Notes: generated from the sequence alone by a model not told the origin. Numbered from the stretch's first letter, positions 17,370 to 27,722 are shown. The stretch is 64,000 bases of DNA from Minwuia thermotolerans (GCF_002924445.1 NZ_PIGG01000010.1:62001-126000); one strand, 5' to 3'. A program made the numbers and translations.

Positions 17370-18257
17370 ATGAGCAACTTCGCCGACCTGGACGGTCTGA
17401 TCTGGTACAACGGAGAACTCGTTCCGTGGCAGGACGCCAATGTGCACGTGCTGACGCATGGCCTGCACTATGCCAGTTGCGTATTCGAGGGTGAACGGGT
17501 TTATGGCGGCGAGATCTTCAAGCTGACCGAGCACAGTCAGCGCCTGGTCCGCTCCGCCGAACTGCTGGACTTCGAGATCCCGTATTCCGTGGAGGAGATC
17601 GACGCAGCGTGCCGTCAGACGGTGGAGGCCAACAGCATCGTCGACGGCTATGTCCGGCCCGTGGCCTGGCGCGGCAGCGAGATGATGGGCGTCTCTGCCC
17701 AGTCGAATCGCATCAACCTGGCCATCGCCGTCTGGGAGTGGCCGAGCTACTTTGCGCCGGAGGAGCGCCTGCGCGGCATCCGGCTGCAGATTTCGAAGTG
17801 GCGGCGGCCCGACCCGGCGACGGCGCCGACGGATTCCAAGGCCGCCGGCCTCTACATGATCTGCACCCTTTCGAAACACCGGGCGGAATCGGAAGGCTAT
17901 CAGGACGCGCTGATGCTGGACTGGCGCGGCCGGGTGGCCGAGGCGACCGGCGCCAACATCTTTTTCTCCAAGGACGGCGTGCTGCACACGCCGACGCCGG
18001 ACTGCTTCCTGGATGGCATCACCCGCCGTACGGCCATCGAACTCGCGGGCCGGCGCGGCATCAAGGTGGTGGAGCGCCCGATCATGCCCGAGGAGATGGC
18101 CGATTTCGAGGAATGCTTCCTGACCGGCACCGCCGCAGAGGTGACGCCGGTGCGCGAGATCGGGCCCTACAGCTTCCAGCCGGGGACGATCTGCGAGCAG
18201 CTCATCGCCGACTATGACGCCGAGGTGCGCCGCAAGAACAGCGCCGCCGCAGCCTGA
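17370..18257 (+). CDS. ilvE: Branched-chain amino acid aminotransferase
   Basis: The 295-residue fold-type IV PLP enzyme interconverts Val, Leu, Ile and their 2-oxo acids. The Schiff-base lysine is K157 in TDSKAAGLYM. Other family motifs are the N-terminal WYNGELVPWQDANVHVLTHG region (split), the VAEATGANIF loop and FLTGTAAEVTPV. The length fits IlvE. It diverges from the marR operon and ends at a hairpin (18281-18314). The other leucine genes present (leuC, leuD, leuB) lie 3.5 kb downstream, not in this unit. Confidence 0.92.
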   Translation: MSNFADLDGLIWYNGELVPWQDANVHVLTHGLHYASCVFEGERVYGGEIFKLTEHSQRLVRSAELLDFEIPYSVEEIDAACRQTVEANSIVDGYVRPVAWRGSEMMGVSAQSNRINLAIAVWEWPSYFAPEERLRGIRLQISKWRRPDPATAPTDSKAAGLYMICTLSKHRAESEGYQDALMLDWRGRVAEATGANIFFSKDGVLHTPTPDCFLDGITRRTAIELAGRRGIKVVERPIMPEEMADFEECFLTGTAAEVTPVREIGPYSFQPGTICEQLIADYDAEVRRKNSAAAA

Positions 18258-18280
18258 AACACGGCATTCACCTTTCGCCG

Positions 18281-18319
18281 GAGGGGCGGTTCTCCTATAT
18301 GGGGGCCGCCCCTTTCATT
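18281..18319 (+). terminator. Hairpin after ilvE
   Basis: AGGGGCGG (18282-18289) pairs exactly with CCGCCCCT (18306-18313), followed by TTCATTT. It lies 24 bases beyond the ilvE stop and probably ends its transcript, although the T-run is interrupted. The ATG at 18299 lies in the loop, which argues that the next gene begins at the TTG at 18335. Confidence 0.6.
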
Positions 18320-18334
18320 TGCGGGAGACATCCC

Positions 18335-18937
18335 TTGGCGAACGGTCCGAAGAAGAACCAGAGCGGCGGCGAGCGGCGGCAGGGCCCGTCCGGTCCCCGG
18401 CGCACATCCACCGGCGCCCGGCACGGGTCGCCCGGCGCGCGCGGGCGCGGCCGCGGCGACGACCTCATCGTCCCGAAGGATGCGCTGACCGTGTGGCGGG
18501 ACGACGGGCTGACCCAGTTCAAGTTCGCTGTCATCGAGGTCGACGAGACGCGCAGCAACCAGAAACTGGAAGCCGTGGCGCGGGCGCGGGCTGAACCCGT
18601 CGAGGCGGCGCTGACCTACGCCTATCTGCTGGATCGCCCGCAGAGCACGATCTGGTGGCGTGAATGGGCCGGTTACGAACTGGAGGACGAACTGCTGGCC
18701 GCCGCCGTCCTGGCGCGGCCCGCCATCAGGGCGAAGCTCGACGCCTTCGATCCGAAGGACAACGAGTGGGGCATCGAGGATATCGAGGACTACAGGGATG
18801 TCCTGGTCCACGCCCATCACGAGGAAATCGACGAAGCCGATATCCGCAACGGTTTCCGGCGCTGGCTACAGACCCTGCCGCCGGATGCGCGGCGTCTGCT
18901 GGCGAAGGATCTGAAGGCCTGGCGCCGCCCGAAATGA
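18335..18937 (+). CDS. Conserved-looking protein of unknown function
   Basis: I do not recognise this 200-residue protein. The first 45 residues are basic, glycine/proline-rich and probably disordered (PKKNQSGGERRQ, GARGRGRGDD). The rest is a soluble alpha/beta-like domain with VWRDDGLTQFKFAVIEVDE, many acidic residues and two WWREWAG / WLQTLPPDARRLLAKDLKAW tryptophan-rich stretches. There is no signal peptide or membrane segment. I chose the TTG at 18335, preceded by gcgggaga; an in-frame ATG at 18299 sits inside a terminator loop. It converges on ctrA. Confidence 0.6.
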   Translation: MANGPKKNQSGGERRQGPSGPRRTSTGARHGSPGARGRGRGDDLIVPKDALTVWRDDGLTQFKFAVIEVDETRSNQKLEAVARARAEPVEAALTYAYLLDRPQSTIWWREWAGYELEDELLAAAVLARPAIRAKLDAFDPKDNEWGIEDIEDYRDVLVHAHHEEIDEADIRNGFRRWLQTLPPDARRLLAKDLKAWRRPK

Positions 18938-18939
18938 GA

Positions 18940-18967
18940 AACGCTCCGGACCGGGGACCGGAGCGTT
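18940..18967. terminator. Hairpin between convergent genes
   Basis: AACGCTCCGG (18940-18949) and CCGGAGCGTT (18958-18967) form a perfect ten-base stem with an eight-base loop between the unknown gene and ctrA. T-tracts on either side are short and interrupted, so it may act as a weak bidirectional terminator or a 3'-end protecting hairpin. Confidence 0.55.
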
Positions 18968-18997
18968 CCGAATTCACAGGATGAAAGCGGAGCGAAC

Positions 18998-19693
18998 TCA
19001 GGCGGCGGCTTCGGCCGCCTCCGGATCGCGCAGCACATAGCCGCGGCCCCACACCGTCTCGATGTAATGGTCGCCGCCGGTGGCCGAGGCAAGCTTCTTG
19101 CGCAGCTTGCAAATGAAGACGTCGATGATCTTCAGCTCCGGCTCGTCGAGACCGCCATAGAGATGGTTGAGGAACATTTCCTTGGTCAGCGTGGTGCCCT
19201 TGCGGAGCGATAGCAGCTCCAGCATCGCGTATTCCTTGCCGGTCAGGTGGATGCGCTGGGCTTCGACCTCGACGGACTTGGTGTCCAGGTTGACCGTCAG
19301 CTTGCCGGTGCGGATGACCGACTGGGCATGACCCTTGGAGCGCCGTACGATCGCATGAATGCGGGCGACCAGTTCCTCGCGGCGGAACGGCTTGGTGATG
19401 TAGTCGTCGGCGCCGAAGCCGAGACCCTTCACGATATCGCCCACGTCGCCCATGCCCGAGAGGATCAGGACCGGGGTGTCGACCTTGGAAACCCGAAGAC
19501 GCTTCAGCACGTCATAGCCGTGCATGTCGGGCAGGTTCAGGTCCAGCAGGATGATGTCGTAGTCGTACAGCTTGCCCAGGTCGAGGCCTTCCTCGCCCAG
19601 ATCCGTCGCATAGACGTTGAAGCCATCCGAAGCCAGCATCGTCTCGATGCCGCGCGACATTGCCATGTCGTCTTCGATCAACAGCACACGCAT
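18998..19693 (-). CDS. ctrA: Cell cycle response regulator CtrA
   Basis: The 231-residue OmpR-type regulator has the CtrA signature throughout. The receiver has D51 in [19 protein letters not shown], the [22 protein letters not shown] linker region (split) follows, and the winged helix includes [23 protein letters not shown] (split) and [16 protein letters not shown]. It ends in Ala residues like the ClpXP-recognised C terminus of Caulobacter CtrA. CtrA controls flagellar and cell-cycle genes through TTAA-N7-TTAA sites. Such a box lies in its own upstream region, shared with fliI, supporting autoregulation and control of flagellar export. Confidence 0.96.
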   Translation of the reverse strand: MRVLLIEDDMAMSRGIETMLASDGFNVYATDLGEEGLDLGKLYDYDIILLDLNLPDMHGYDVLKRLRVSKVDTPVLILSGMGDVGDIVKGLGFGADDYITKPFRREELVARIHAIVRRSKGHAQSVIRTGKLTVNLDTKSVEVEAQRIHLTGKEYAMLELLSLRKGTTLTKEMFLNHLYGGLDEPELKIIDVFICKLRKKLASATGGDHYIETVWGRGYVLRDPEAAEAAA

Positions 19694-19748
19694 CCTGAGG
19701 TTCCTCGCAAAGGTAACGGCCTTGGTGAAGCAACTTGCGGCATTAATC

Positions 19749-19764
19749 TTAACCGAGGGTTAAC
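19749..19764. promoter_or_regulatory. CtrA box (TTAA-N7-TTAAC)
   Basis: The exact consensus TTAA-CCGAGGG-TTAAC lies 56 bases upstream of the ctrA ATG and 119 bases before the fliI start. Further TTAA half-sites flank it at 19743-19746 and 19769-19772 (the latter five bases after the second half-site), so more than one CtrA dimer could bind. The position suits autoregulation of ctrA and control of fliI-fliJ. Confidence 0.75.
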
Positions 19765-19836
19765 GCCGTTAACAATTCTGAACGCGGGGATAACCGTGAC
19801 CTGCATCGTGTTTACCCGGAATTAAGCCTGACCGGG

Positions 19837-19841
19837 GAATC
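19837..19841. promoter_or_regulatory. GANTC (CcrM methylation) site in the ctrA-fliI region
   Basis: GAATC is a substrate for the alphaproteobacterial methylase CcrM. In Caulobacter a GANTC site makes ctrA transcription depend on hemimethylation after fork passage. This one is 144 bases from the ctrA start. A single five-base match can occur by chance, so a role is only possible. Confidence 0.3.
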
Positions 19842-19882
19842 ATCGCTCCAGTCATCGGGACCGGAGATAGGGGATCGGCGCG

Positions 19883-21208
19883 TTGCGGACTTTGCTGGCT
19901 GAACTTGATCGGATCTCGTCGCGCAGCCACTACGGACGGGTCTCGGCCGTCCAGGGACTGATGGTCGAAATCGCCGGCATCGCCTGGCGGCTCAGCGTCG
20001 GCGCGCGCGTGGAGCTGGCGGCCCGCGACGGCCGCCAGGTGGAAGCCGAGATCGTTGGCTTCCGCGGCGACCAGGCGCTCGCCCTGCCCTTCGGCGCGCT
20101 CGACGGCGTCGGCATCGGCTGCAAGGCCGCCGTCAAGTCGGACCAGCCGGAAATCCGCCCCGACGTTTCCTGGCTCGGCCGGGTGGTCAACGCTCTGGGC
20201 GAACCCATCGACGGCGGCCCGCCGCTCGTCGCCGGCCCCCGCACCTGCCTGCTGCGCGCCCGCCCGCCCTCGGCGCATCTGCGCGACCGCGTGGGCGAGC
20301 CGCTGGATACCGGCGTCCGCGCCGTGAACACGTTCCTGACCACCTGCCGCGGCCAACGCATGGGCATCTTCGCTGGCTCGGGCGTGGGCAAGTCGGTGCT
20401 GCTTTCGATGTTCGCCAAGTACACGGAGTCCGACGTCGCCGTGATCGGCCTGATCGGCGAACGCGGCCGCGAGGTGAAGGAGTTCGTCGAGGACTATCTG
20501 GGCCCCGAGGGACTGGCCCGGTCCATCGTCGTGGTCTCGACCTCCGACGAGCCGCCGCTGATGCGCCGCCAGGCCGCGCACCTGACCCTGACGCTGGCCG
20601 AATTCTTCCGCGACGAGGGCCGCGAGGTCATGTGCATGATGGATTCCGTCACGCGCTTCGCCATGGCCCAGCGCGAGATCGGCCTTTCCGCCGGGGAGCC
20701 GCCCGCCTCCAAGGGCTACACGCCCTCGGTGTTCGCCGAATTGCCGCAGCTGCTGGAACGCGCCGGCCCGGGCGCCAATGGCTGCGCCATAACCGGCCTG
20801 TTCACCGTTCTGGTGGAGGGCGGCGACCATGACGAGCCCGTGGCCGACGCGGTGCGCGGCATCCTGGACGGCCATATCGTTCTCGACCGCTCGATCGCCG
20901 AGCGCGGACGCTACCCGGCCATCGATATCCTGAAGTCCATCTCGCGGACCATGCCCGCCTGCCAGACGCCCGAACAGCGCCAGGTGGTGCGCCGGGGACG
21001 CGAACTGCTGGCGACCTTCGAGGAGATGGGCGAGATGATCCGCATCGGCGCCTACCGCAAGGGCGCCGATCCCCGCATCGACGAGGCCATCGCCTACAAC
21101 CCGCAGCTCGAGGCCTTCCTGACGCAGGACATGAACGAGAAGGCGCCGCTGGACGAGGGCTTCGCCGAACTGGCCGGCATCGTCCGGGCCGAGAGGGCCG
21201 CAGCATGA
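19883..21208 (+). CDS. fliI: Flagellum-specific ATPase FliI
   Basis: The 441-residue protein is the ATPase of the flagellar type III export apparatus. The Walker A loop is AGSGVGKS (about 164-171), Walker B ends in MCMMDSVTRFA, and the RXGEVPPS-like segment appears as EPPASKGYTPSVFAELPQLLERAG (split). The N-terminal domain is beta-barrel-like as in F1 beta subunits. I accept the TTG at 19883, preceded by ggagatagggga, because it gives the usual N terminus and there is no better ATG. fliJ overlaps its stop (ATGA). CtrA control is likely. Confidence 0.94.
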   Translation: MRTLLAELDRISSRSHYGRVSAVQGLMVEIAGIAWRLSVGARVELAARDGRQVEAEIVGFRGDQALALPFGALDGVGIGCKAAVKSDQPEIRPDVSWLGRVVNALGEPIDGGPPLVAGPRTCLLRARPPSAHLRDRVGEPLDTGVRAVNTFLTTCRGQRMGIFAGSGVGKSVLLSMFAKYTESDVAVIGLIGERGREVKEFVEDYLGPEGLARSIVVVSTSDEPPLMRRQAAHLTLTLAEFFRDEGREVMCMMDSVTRFAMAQREIGLSAGEPPASKGYTPSVFAELPQLLERAGPGANGCAITGLFTVLVEGGDHDEPVADAVRGILDGHIVLDRSIAERGRYPAIDILKSISRTMPACQTPEQRQVVRRGRELLATFEEMGEMIRIGAYRKGADPRIDEAIAYNPQLEAFLTQDMNEKAPLDEGFAELAGIVRAERAAA

Positions 21209-21624
21209 AGACTCTGGAACGCCTGGTGGAGATGGTCCGGCTGGACCTGGAGCAGAAGCGCCGCACGGTGAACGACCTGGAGGCGATGCGGCAGGGCTTC
21301 GCCGACCGCATCATCTCCATCGACAACGAGATCGCCCACGAGATGCGCTCCGCCCGGACCGATCCCTTGCTGACGGACGGCCTCGGCCGCTTCATCCAGA
21401 CGGCGCGGGATCGCCAGGTTCGCCTGCGCGAGTCGCTGGCCGAGGTCGACCGGCAGCTCGAGTTCGCCCGCGAGCAGGTGACGGAAGCGTTCCAGGAGAA
21501 GAAGCGCTACGAGATCGTCCTGGAACGGCGCCGGCTGGAACGCCGCAAGGCCGCGGACCGCCGGGAGCAGCTCCGCCTCGACGAGATCGGCCTGCGCCGC
21601 GCCATGCGCCAGCGCGCGCCCTGA
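21205..21624 (+). CDS. fliJ: Flagellar export protein FliJ
   Basis: The 139-residue protein is highly charged and almost wholly helical, with heptad-like patterning over its full length, as in FliJ, the coiled-coil stalk that couples FliI to the export gate. Sequence conservation in the family is low, so the call rests on length, coiled-coil character and the four-base overlap with fliI. The end is strongly basic (RRLERRKAADRREQLRLDE). Confidence 0.85.
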   Translation: MKTLERLVEMVRLDLEQKRRTVNDLEAMRQGFADRIISIDNEIAHEMRSARTDPLLTDGLGRFIQTARDRQVRLRESLAEVDRQLEFAREQVTEAFQEKKRYEIVLERRRLERRKAADRREQLRLDEIGLRRAMRQRAP

Positions 21625-21726
21625 ACCCCGGCCCCTTCCCCGCCATTGCGATTGACCTGACGCCCGCCGGAGCCTAGGGAATAGCGCAATTCATGCCAAG
21701 CCTGCCCGGGGAAGAGACTGCCGATC

Positions 21727-23136
<1,410 letters not shown>

Positions 23137-23140
23137 CGGG

Positions 23141-23467
23141 TCAGTAGCCCCGCTCGATCCGGTCGACCACGGCGTTGTTCTCCGCCCGCACCATGCCGGG
23201 AATGAGGAACAGGTCGAGGAACCACCAGACCGCCCAGGGGATCAGCAGGAAGTAGCCGATCAGGATGAAGGCCAGGCCGCTGCCGGCGGCCCACATCAGC
23301 AGCATGATCAGGCCGGAAACCCAGCGGCCGAGATAGAAGCGGTGCAGCGCCAGCCAGCCGAGGAAGAACCAGAGCAGATAGGTGATGACGATCGATTTGA
23401 CGTTGGCCTGATAGCGCGCCGAGGCGGTCTCGTCCTTCGGGTCGGGAAAGCGGGCGTCCGTGGGCAT
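23141..23467 (-). CDS. TM2 domain membrane protein
   Basis: The 108-residue protein has a short charged N terminus, then three hydrophobic helices spanning about residues 24-92, including FFLGWLALHRFYLGR, the G-x-HRFYLG motif of TM2 domains, and ends in a charged tail. TM2 proteins are small inner-membrane proteins of poorly known function. Encoded on the minus strand, it separates leuC (ending 4 bases away) from leuD (starting 97 bases upstream of its ATG). Confidence 0.82.
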   Translation of the reverse strand: MPTDARFPDPKDETASARYQANVKSIVITYLLWFFLGWLALHRFYLGRWVSGLIMLLMWAAGSGLAFILIGYFLLIPWAVWWFLDLFLIPGMVRAENNAVVDRIERGY

Positions 23468-23564
23468 GGGTCTGATCTCCGTCGCCGAGGATCGGCTTGT
23501 ACTTTAACTATGCGCCGCCCGGCGCTATGACAATGCGCACGCGTCCCGAGGGAGTGAGGCAGAC

Positions 23565-24173
23565 ATGCAGAAATTCGACCGGCTGAAGGCCATCGCCGCG
23601 CCGATGAAGGTCAACAACATCGACACGGACATGATCATCCCCAAGCAGTTCCTGAAGACGATCAAGCGGGAAGGCCTGGGCGTGCATCTGTTCGACGAGG
23701 CGCGCTATGCCGACGACGGCGCGGAGATCCTGGATTTCGTGCTCAACCGGGAGCCCTATCGCGGCGCGAAGATCCTGGTCGCGGGGAAGAACTTCGGCTG
23801 CGGTTCCAGCCGCGAGCACGCGCCATGGGCGCTGCTCGACTTCGGCATCCATTGCGTCATCGCCGAGAGCTTCGCCGACATCTTCTACAACAACTGCGCC
23901 AAGAACGGCATCCTGGCGGTCTCCCTGCCCAAGGAGGCGGTCGACTACCTGCTGGCGGACGCGGCCGAGGGCCTGGAGCTGGAGGTCGACCTGGAGACGC
24001 AGACGGTGAAGGCTTCCAACGGCAAGGTCTTCGAGTTCGAGATCGACCCCTTCCGCAAGCACTGCCTGCTGAACGGCCTGGACGATATCGGCCTGACCAT
24101 GCAGTCCGCGCCCGCCATCGACAGCTTCGAGAGCGGCCAGAAGAACGCGCAGCCCTGGCTGTATCGCGCCTGA
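23565..24173 (+). CDS. leuD: 3-isopropylmalate dehydratase small subunit
   Basis: The 202-residue LeuD forms the mobile domain of isopropylmalate isomerase. It has the [23 protein letters not shown] region (split), [17 protein letters not shown] with the substrate-binding serine loop, and the C-terminal [18 protein letters not shown] segment. Its length matches the proteobacterial form. It is separated from leuB by 152 bases containing an extragenic palindrome. Confidence 0.96.
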   Translation: MQKFDRLKAIAAPMKVNNIDTDMIIPKQFLKTIKREGLGVHLFDEARYADDGAEILDFVLNREPYRGAKILVAGKNFGCGSSREHAPWALLDFGIHCVIAESFADIFYNNCAKNGILAVSLPKEAVDYLLADAAEGLELEVDLETQTVKASNGKVFEFEIDPFRKHCLLNGLDDIGLTMQSAPAIDSFESGQKNAQPWLYRA

Positions 24174-24183
24174 TCCATGTTTC

Positions 24184-24293
24184 TGTCATCCCCGCCGTCG
24201 CGCCGCGGCGCGCGGGGATCGGGCGGCGGCTCACGCCAGTTCGGCTCCCGATCCCCGAGTCGTCCGGCGGTCCCGGACCGGTCGGGGATGACA
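24184..24293. repeat. Extragenic palindromic element B
   Basis: A 110-base element fills the leuD-leuB gap. TGTCATCCCCG (24184-24194) recurs exactly inverted as CGGGGATGACA (24283-24293), and an inner pair CGGGGATCGGG / CCCGATCCCCG is nested inside. This is the same kind of dispersed palindromic repeat as the elements at 3289 and 53252, and it could fold into a large hairpin between the two leu cistrons. Confidence 0.75.
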
Positions 24294-24325
24294 ACTGAAA
24301 TGACCGCACGAGGGGAAAACACGAA

Positions 24326-25438
24326 ATGGCTTCGAACCGCAAATTGCTGATCCTGCCGGGCGACGGCATCGGGCCGGAGGTGATGGGCACGGTCCGCAAG
24401 GTGATCGACTGGATGGACAGGCGCCGCGCCGTCAGCTTCGACGTGGACGAGGATCTGGTGGGCGGCGCCGCCATCGACAAACACGGCGCGCCCGTGACCG
24501 ATGCGACCGTCGACAAGGCCATGAACTGCGACGCAGTGCTGCTGGGCGCCGTCGGCGGCCCGAAGTGGGACGACCTGCCCTTCGAGCGGAAGCCGGAGCG
24601 CGGCCTGCTGCGGCTGCGCAAGGATCTCGGTCTGTACGCCAATCTCCGCCCGGCAATCTGCTTCGATGCACTGGTCGAGGCCTCGACGCTGAAGCCCGAG
24701 ATCGTCGCCGGCCTGGACATCATGATCATCCGCGAGCTGACCGGCGGCGTCTATTTCGGCGAGCCGCGCGGCATCGAAACCCTGCCCAACGGGGAGCGCC
24801 GTGGTGTCAATACTCAGGTCTACACCACGTCCGAAATCCGGCGTGTCGCGGCCGTCGCCTTCGATCTCGCCCGCAAGCGTTCCAACCGGGTCTGCTCGGT
24901 GGAGAAGGCGAACGTGATGGAGTCCGGCGTGCTCTGGCGCGAGGAGGTGACGAAGCTCCACGGGGAACAGTTCTCCGACGTCGAGCTCAGCCACATGTAC
25001 GCCGACAACTGCGCCATGCAGCTCGTCCGCGCGCCGAAGCAGTTCGACGTCATCGTCACCGACAATCTGTTCGGCGACATGCTTTCCGATGCCGCGGCGA
25101 TGCTGACCGGCTCGCTCGGCATGCTGCCTTCGGCCTCGCTGGGCGACGTGGACGAGAGCGGACGGCGCAAGTCGCTCTACGAGCCGGTGCACGGCTCTGC
25201 GCCCGACATCGCCGGCCAGGGCAAGGCCAATCCGCTGGCGACACTGCTCAGCTACGCCATGTCGCTGCGCTACACCTTCGACCTGCCGGAGGATGCGGAC
25301 CTGATCGAGCAGGCGGTCAACAACGTCCTCGCCAAGGGCCTGCGCACCCCCGACATCATGGCGAGCGGCATGGCCGCCGTCTCGACGGCGACGATGACCG
25401 ACGCCCTGATTCAGGAGCTGGACAAAATGGCGGCATGA
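24326..25438 (+). CDS. leuB: 3-isopropylmalate dehydrogenase
   Basis: The 370-residue NAD-dependent decarboxylating dehydrogenase has the family motifs: [19 protein letters not shown] (split) and [25 protein letters not shown] with the catalytic tyrosine; [15 protein letters not shown] with the catalytic lysine; and metal-binding aspartates in YADNCAM and [12 protein letters not shown]. It converts 3-isopropylmalate to 2-oxoisocaproate, the last pathway-specific step before IlvE. A bidirectional terminator follows at 25576. Confidence 0.97.
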   Translation: MASNRKLLILPGDGIGPEVMGTVRKVIDWMDRRRAVSFDVDEDLVGGAAIDKHGAPVTDATVDKAMNCDAVLLGAVGGPKWDDLPFERKPERGLLRLRKDLGLYANLRPAICFDALVEASTLKPEIVAGLDIMIIRELTGGVYFGEPRGIETLPNGERRGVNTQVYTTSEIRRVAAVAFDLARKRSNRVCSVEKANVMESGVLWREEVTKLHGEQFSDVELSHMYADNCAMQLVRAPKQFDVIVTDNLFGDMLSDAAAMLTGSLGMLPSASLGDVDESGRRKSLYEPVHGSAPDIAGQGKANPLATLLSYAMSLRYTFDLPEDADLIEQAVNNVLAKGLRTPDIMASGMAAVSTATMTDALIQELDKMAA

Positions 25439-25575
25439 CGCCTGTTCGTTAAGCATTGTGCTTGCGTAACGGTGTCTCCGGCCATACCCTGAAACCTCGA
25501 CGCCCAAGTCTCGGGAGGAAGCCGGTCGAGCGCCGCCGACAGATGCGCGCCGCCGGTCCAGCGAAGGCGACAACG

Positions 25576-25610
25576 AAAAGAGCCGTGATCGAAGGATCCG
25601 GCTCTTTTTT
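25576..25610. terminator. Bidirectional rho-independent terminator
   Basis: AAAAGAGCCG (25576-25585) and CGGCTCTTTT (25599-25608) form a perfect ten-base stem around a 13-base loop. It ends in a T-run on the plus strand and, on the minus strand, in TTTT followed by CG. It lies between convergent leuB and dctM and should stop both transcripts. Confidence 0.88.
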
Positions 25611-25631
25611 CTTTGCGCGGATTGCGCGCGC

Positions 25632-26993
25632 CTACTGCGTGATGATCTCCGGGCCCATGAAGGCTGTCGGCAGGAAGGTCGACAGCCAGGGCACGTAGGT
25701 CACCAGGATCAGGAACAGGAACAGGATCCCGAGCCAGGGTAGGGCCGCGCGGACGACGGCCATCATCGGCATCCCGGCGACGCCGGAAGTCACGAACAGG
25801 TTGAGCCCGACGGGCGGCGTGATCATTCCGATCTCCATGTTCACCACCATGATGATGCCGAGATGGATCGGGTCGATGCCAAGCTCGATGGCGATGGGAA
25901 AGACCAGCGGCGCGACGATGACGATCAGGCCAGAGGGCTCCATGAACTGACCGCCGATCAGCAGGATCACGTTGACCACGATCAGGAACATGATCGGCCC
26001 GAATCCGGCCTCCAGCATGGCGCTGGCGATGGACTGCGGGATCTGTTCGTCCGTCAGCACATGCTTCAGGATCAGCGCGTTGGCGATGATGAACAGCAGC
26101 AGGATGGTCAGCTTGCCGGCCTCGAACAGCGTCGCCTTGGTGTCCGGGTGGACGAAGGCCGTCAGCAGCGCGGCCGGGTTGCGCCACAGCTTTCTGCCGC
26201 CCTTCAGAGGGCCCATGTCCCTGTAGACGAAGTTGGCGATCAGGAAGGCGTAGACCGCCGCCACCGCGGCCGCTTCGGTGGGCGTGAAGATGCCGCCGTA
26301 TATGCCGCCCAGGATGATGACGATCAGGAACAGGCCCCAGGCCGCATCCATCGCCGATTCCAGGATCTCCCGGAAGCCCGCCCAGGGCTGCGCCGGCAGG
26401 CCCTTGATGCGGGCGGCGATGTAGATGCCGATCATCAGCATGACGCCGGCGACGAGGCCGGGGATGACGCCGGCCAGGAACATGCGTCCGACCGAGACGT
26501 CTACCGCGGAGGCGTAGACCACCATGACGATGGAGGGCGGGATCAGGATGCCCAGCGTGCCGGCGTTGCAGATCACACCGGCGGCGAATTCGCGGCTGTA
26601 GCCGACCTTGATCATGCCGGCGATGACGATGGTGCCGATGGCGACCACGGTAGCCGGAGACGAGCCGGAGAGCGCCGCGAACAGCATGCACGCGAAGACG
26701 CCGGCGATGGCCAGCCCGCCGCGCAGATGGCCGACGCAGGCGATGGCGAAGCGGATGATGCGCCGGGCCACGCCGCCCGTCGACATGAAGGCGGAGGCGA
26801 GGATGAAGAACGGGATCGCCAGCAGCGTGTAGTGCCCGGCGAAGGCGTTGAACAGCGTCTGCGCGATGGAGCCGAGCGAGCTGTCGGAAAAGATCAGCAG
26901 GAAGCCGATCGATGACAGGCCGAGGGCGACGGCGATGGGCACGCCGATCAGCAGCAGCCCGATCACCATGGTGAAGAGAAGCGCGACTTCCAT
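25632..26993 (-). CDS. dctM: TRAP transporter large permease (DctM)
   Basis: The 453-residue protein has about 12 membrane segments and DctM hallmarks: LLAIPFFILASAFMSTGG (split), AALSGSSPATVVAIGTIV, CNAGTLGILIPPSIVMVVYA and MITPPVGLNLFVTSG. It forms the translocation channel of a tripartite ATP-independent periplasmic transporter that uses an ion gradient. It is the last gene of the leftward dctP-dctQ-dctM operon and starts three bases after dctQ. Confidence 0.94.
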   Translation of the reverse strand: MEVALLFTMVIGLLLIGVPIAVALGLSSIGFLLIFSDSSLGSIAQTLFNAFAGHYTLLAIPFFILASAFMSTGGVARRIIRFAIACVGHLRGGLAIAGVFACMLFAALSGSSPATVVAIGTIVIAGMIKVGYSREFAAGVICNAGTLGILIPPSIVMVVYASAVDVSVGRMFLAGVIPGLVAGVMLMIGIYIAARIKGLPAQPWAGFREILESAMDAAWGLFLIVIILGGIYGGIFTPTEAAAVAAVYAFLIANFVYRDMGPLKGGRKLWRNPAALLTAFVHPDTKATLFEAGKLTILLLFIIANALILKHVLTDEQIPQSIASAMLEAGFGPIMFLIVVNVILLIGGQFMEPSGLIVIVAPLVFPIAIELGIDPIHLGIIMVVNMEIGMITPPVGLNLFVTSGVAGMPMMAVVRAALPWLGILFLFLILVTYVPWLSTFLPTAFMGPEIITQ

Positions 26994-26996
26994 GGA

Positions 26997-27647
26997 CTAG
27001 CGTCGCTCCCCCGGGTCAGGCAGGTCGGTGATCCGGTCGACCGGCGCCACGCCGGCGCTGTCGATATCGGTCTCGTGGGCGGCGATCAGCGTCTCCTGCT
27101 CGCCCTTCAGGACGCGCCAGCCGGCCTGCAGGAAGCGGAAGGTGAGCAGCGCCATCCCCAGCGGCAGGGCGAAATAGGGGATGAAGCGCGGCATCTTCTC
27201 ATAGCGCTCGCCCTCGTTCAGCCAGTCGGAGAGGAACTGCAGGAAGGCCGGCATCGGAATGTCGTTGACCTCGTACCAGACCTGCCGGCCGAAGAACGGC
27301 GACCAGTATTGCCAGGCGCCGATCAGCAGCAGGATCGAGAAGGCGAGGCAGCAGACCACCGAGGTCAGGACCAGGATCCTGCGCACCGGCGGCGAGGCGA
27401 GACCGATCACCGCGTCCACTCCCAGATGCGCCGTGATCTTCACGCAATAGGACGCGCCCAGCAGGACCAGCCAGGCGAAGAGGAACACCGTGGTCTCCAG
27501 CGCCCAGAGAATGTTGTCGTTGAAGACGTAGCGGGCGATGACGTTGGCGAAGGTCACCAGCGTCATCAAGCCGAGCAGGAGGGCGATCAGCGTCTCCTCG
27601 ATCTGGTCGACGACCCGGCCTGCGCCGGATTTCGGCTCGGCATTCAC
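26997..27647 (-). CDS. dctQ: TRAP transporter small permease (DctQ)
   Basis: The 216-residue protein has four membrane helices and the family motif around NVIARYVFNDNILWALE near residues 36-52. A longer than usual segment between helices 3 and 4 contains WLNEGERYEKMPRFIP. DctQ bridges the periplasmic binding protein and DctM. It starts 75 bases after the dctP stop; the gap holds a strong hairpin. Confidence 0.9.
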   Translation of the reverse strand: MNAEPKSGAGRVVDQIEETLIALLLGLMTLVTFANVIARYVFNDNILWALETTVFLFAWLVLLGASYCVKITAHLGVDAVIGLASPPVRRILVLTSVVCCLAFSILLLIGAWQYWSPFFGRQVWYEVNDIPMPAFLQFLSDWLNEGERYEKMPRFIPYFALPLGMALLTFRFLQAGWRVLKGEQETLIAAHETDIDSAGVAPVDRITDLPDPGERR

Positions 27648-27686
27648 CCTGAGGTCCCCCCGGCCCGGCCGCCCGGGCGGCCGGTC

Positions 27687-27712
27687 GGGCCGCCGTACGA
27701 ATACGGCGGCCC
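27687..27712 (-). promoter_or_regulatory. Intercistronic hairpin between dctP and dctQ
   Basis: On the transcribed strand an eleven-base perfect stem GGGCCGCCGTA / TACGGCGGCCC closes a TTCG tetraloop. It begins 11 bases after the dctP stop and has no T-run. Such hairpins commonly protect the upstream cistron from 3' exonucleases, giving more binding protein than permease, which TRAP systems need. Confidence 0.6.
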
Positions 27713-27722
27713 GCGGCGCCTG

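Noticed and set aside
19765-19841. TTAAC-N7-type motifs in the fliI leader as additional CtrA boxes.
   Set aside because: The second pair of half-sites (19760-19763 and 19769-19772) is spaced by five bases, not seven, so I count only 19749-19764 as a box.
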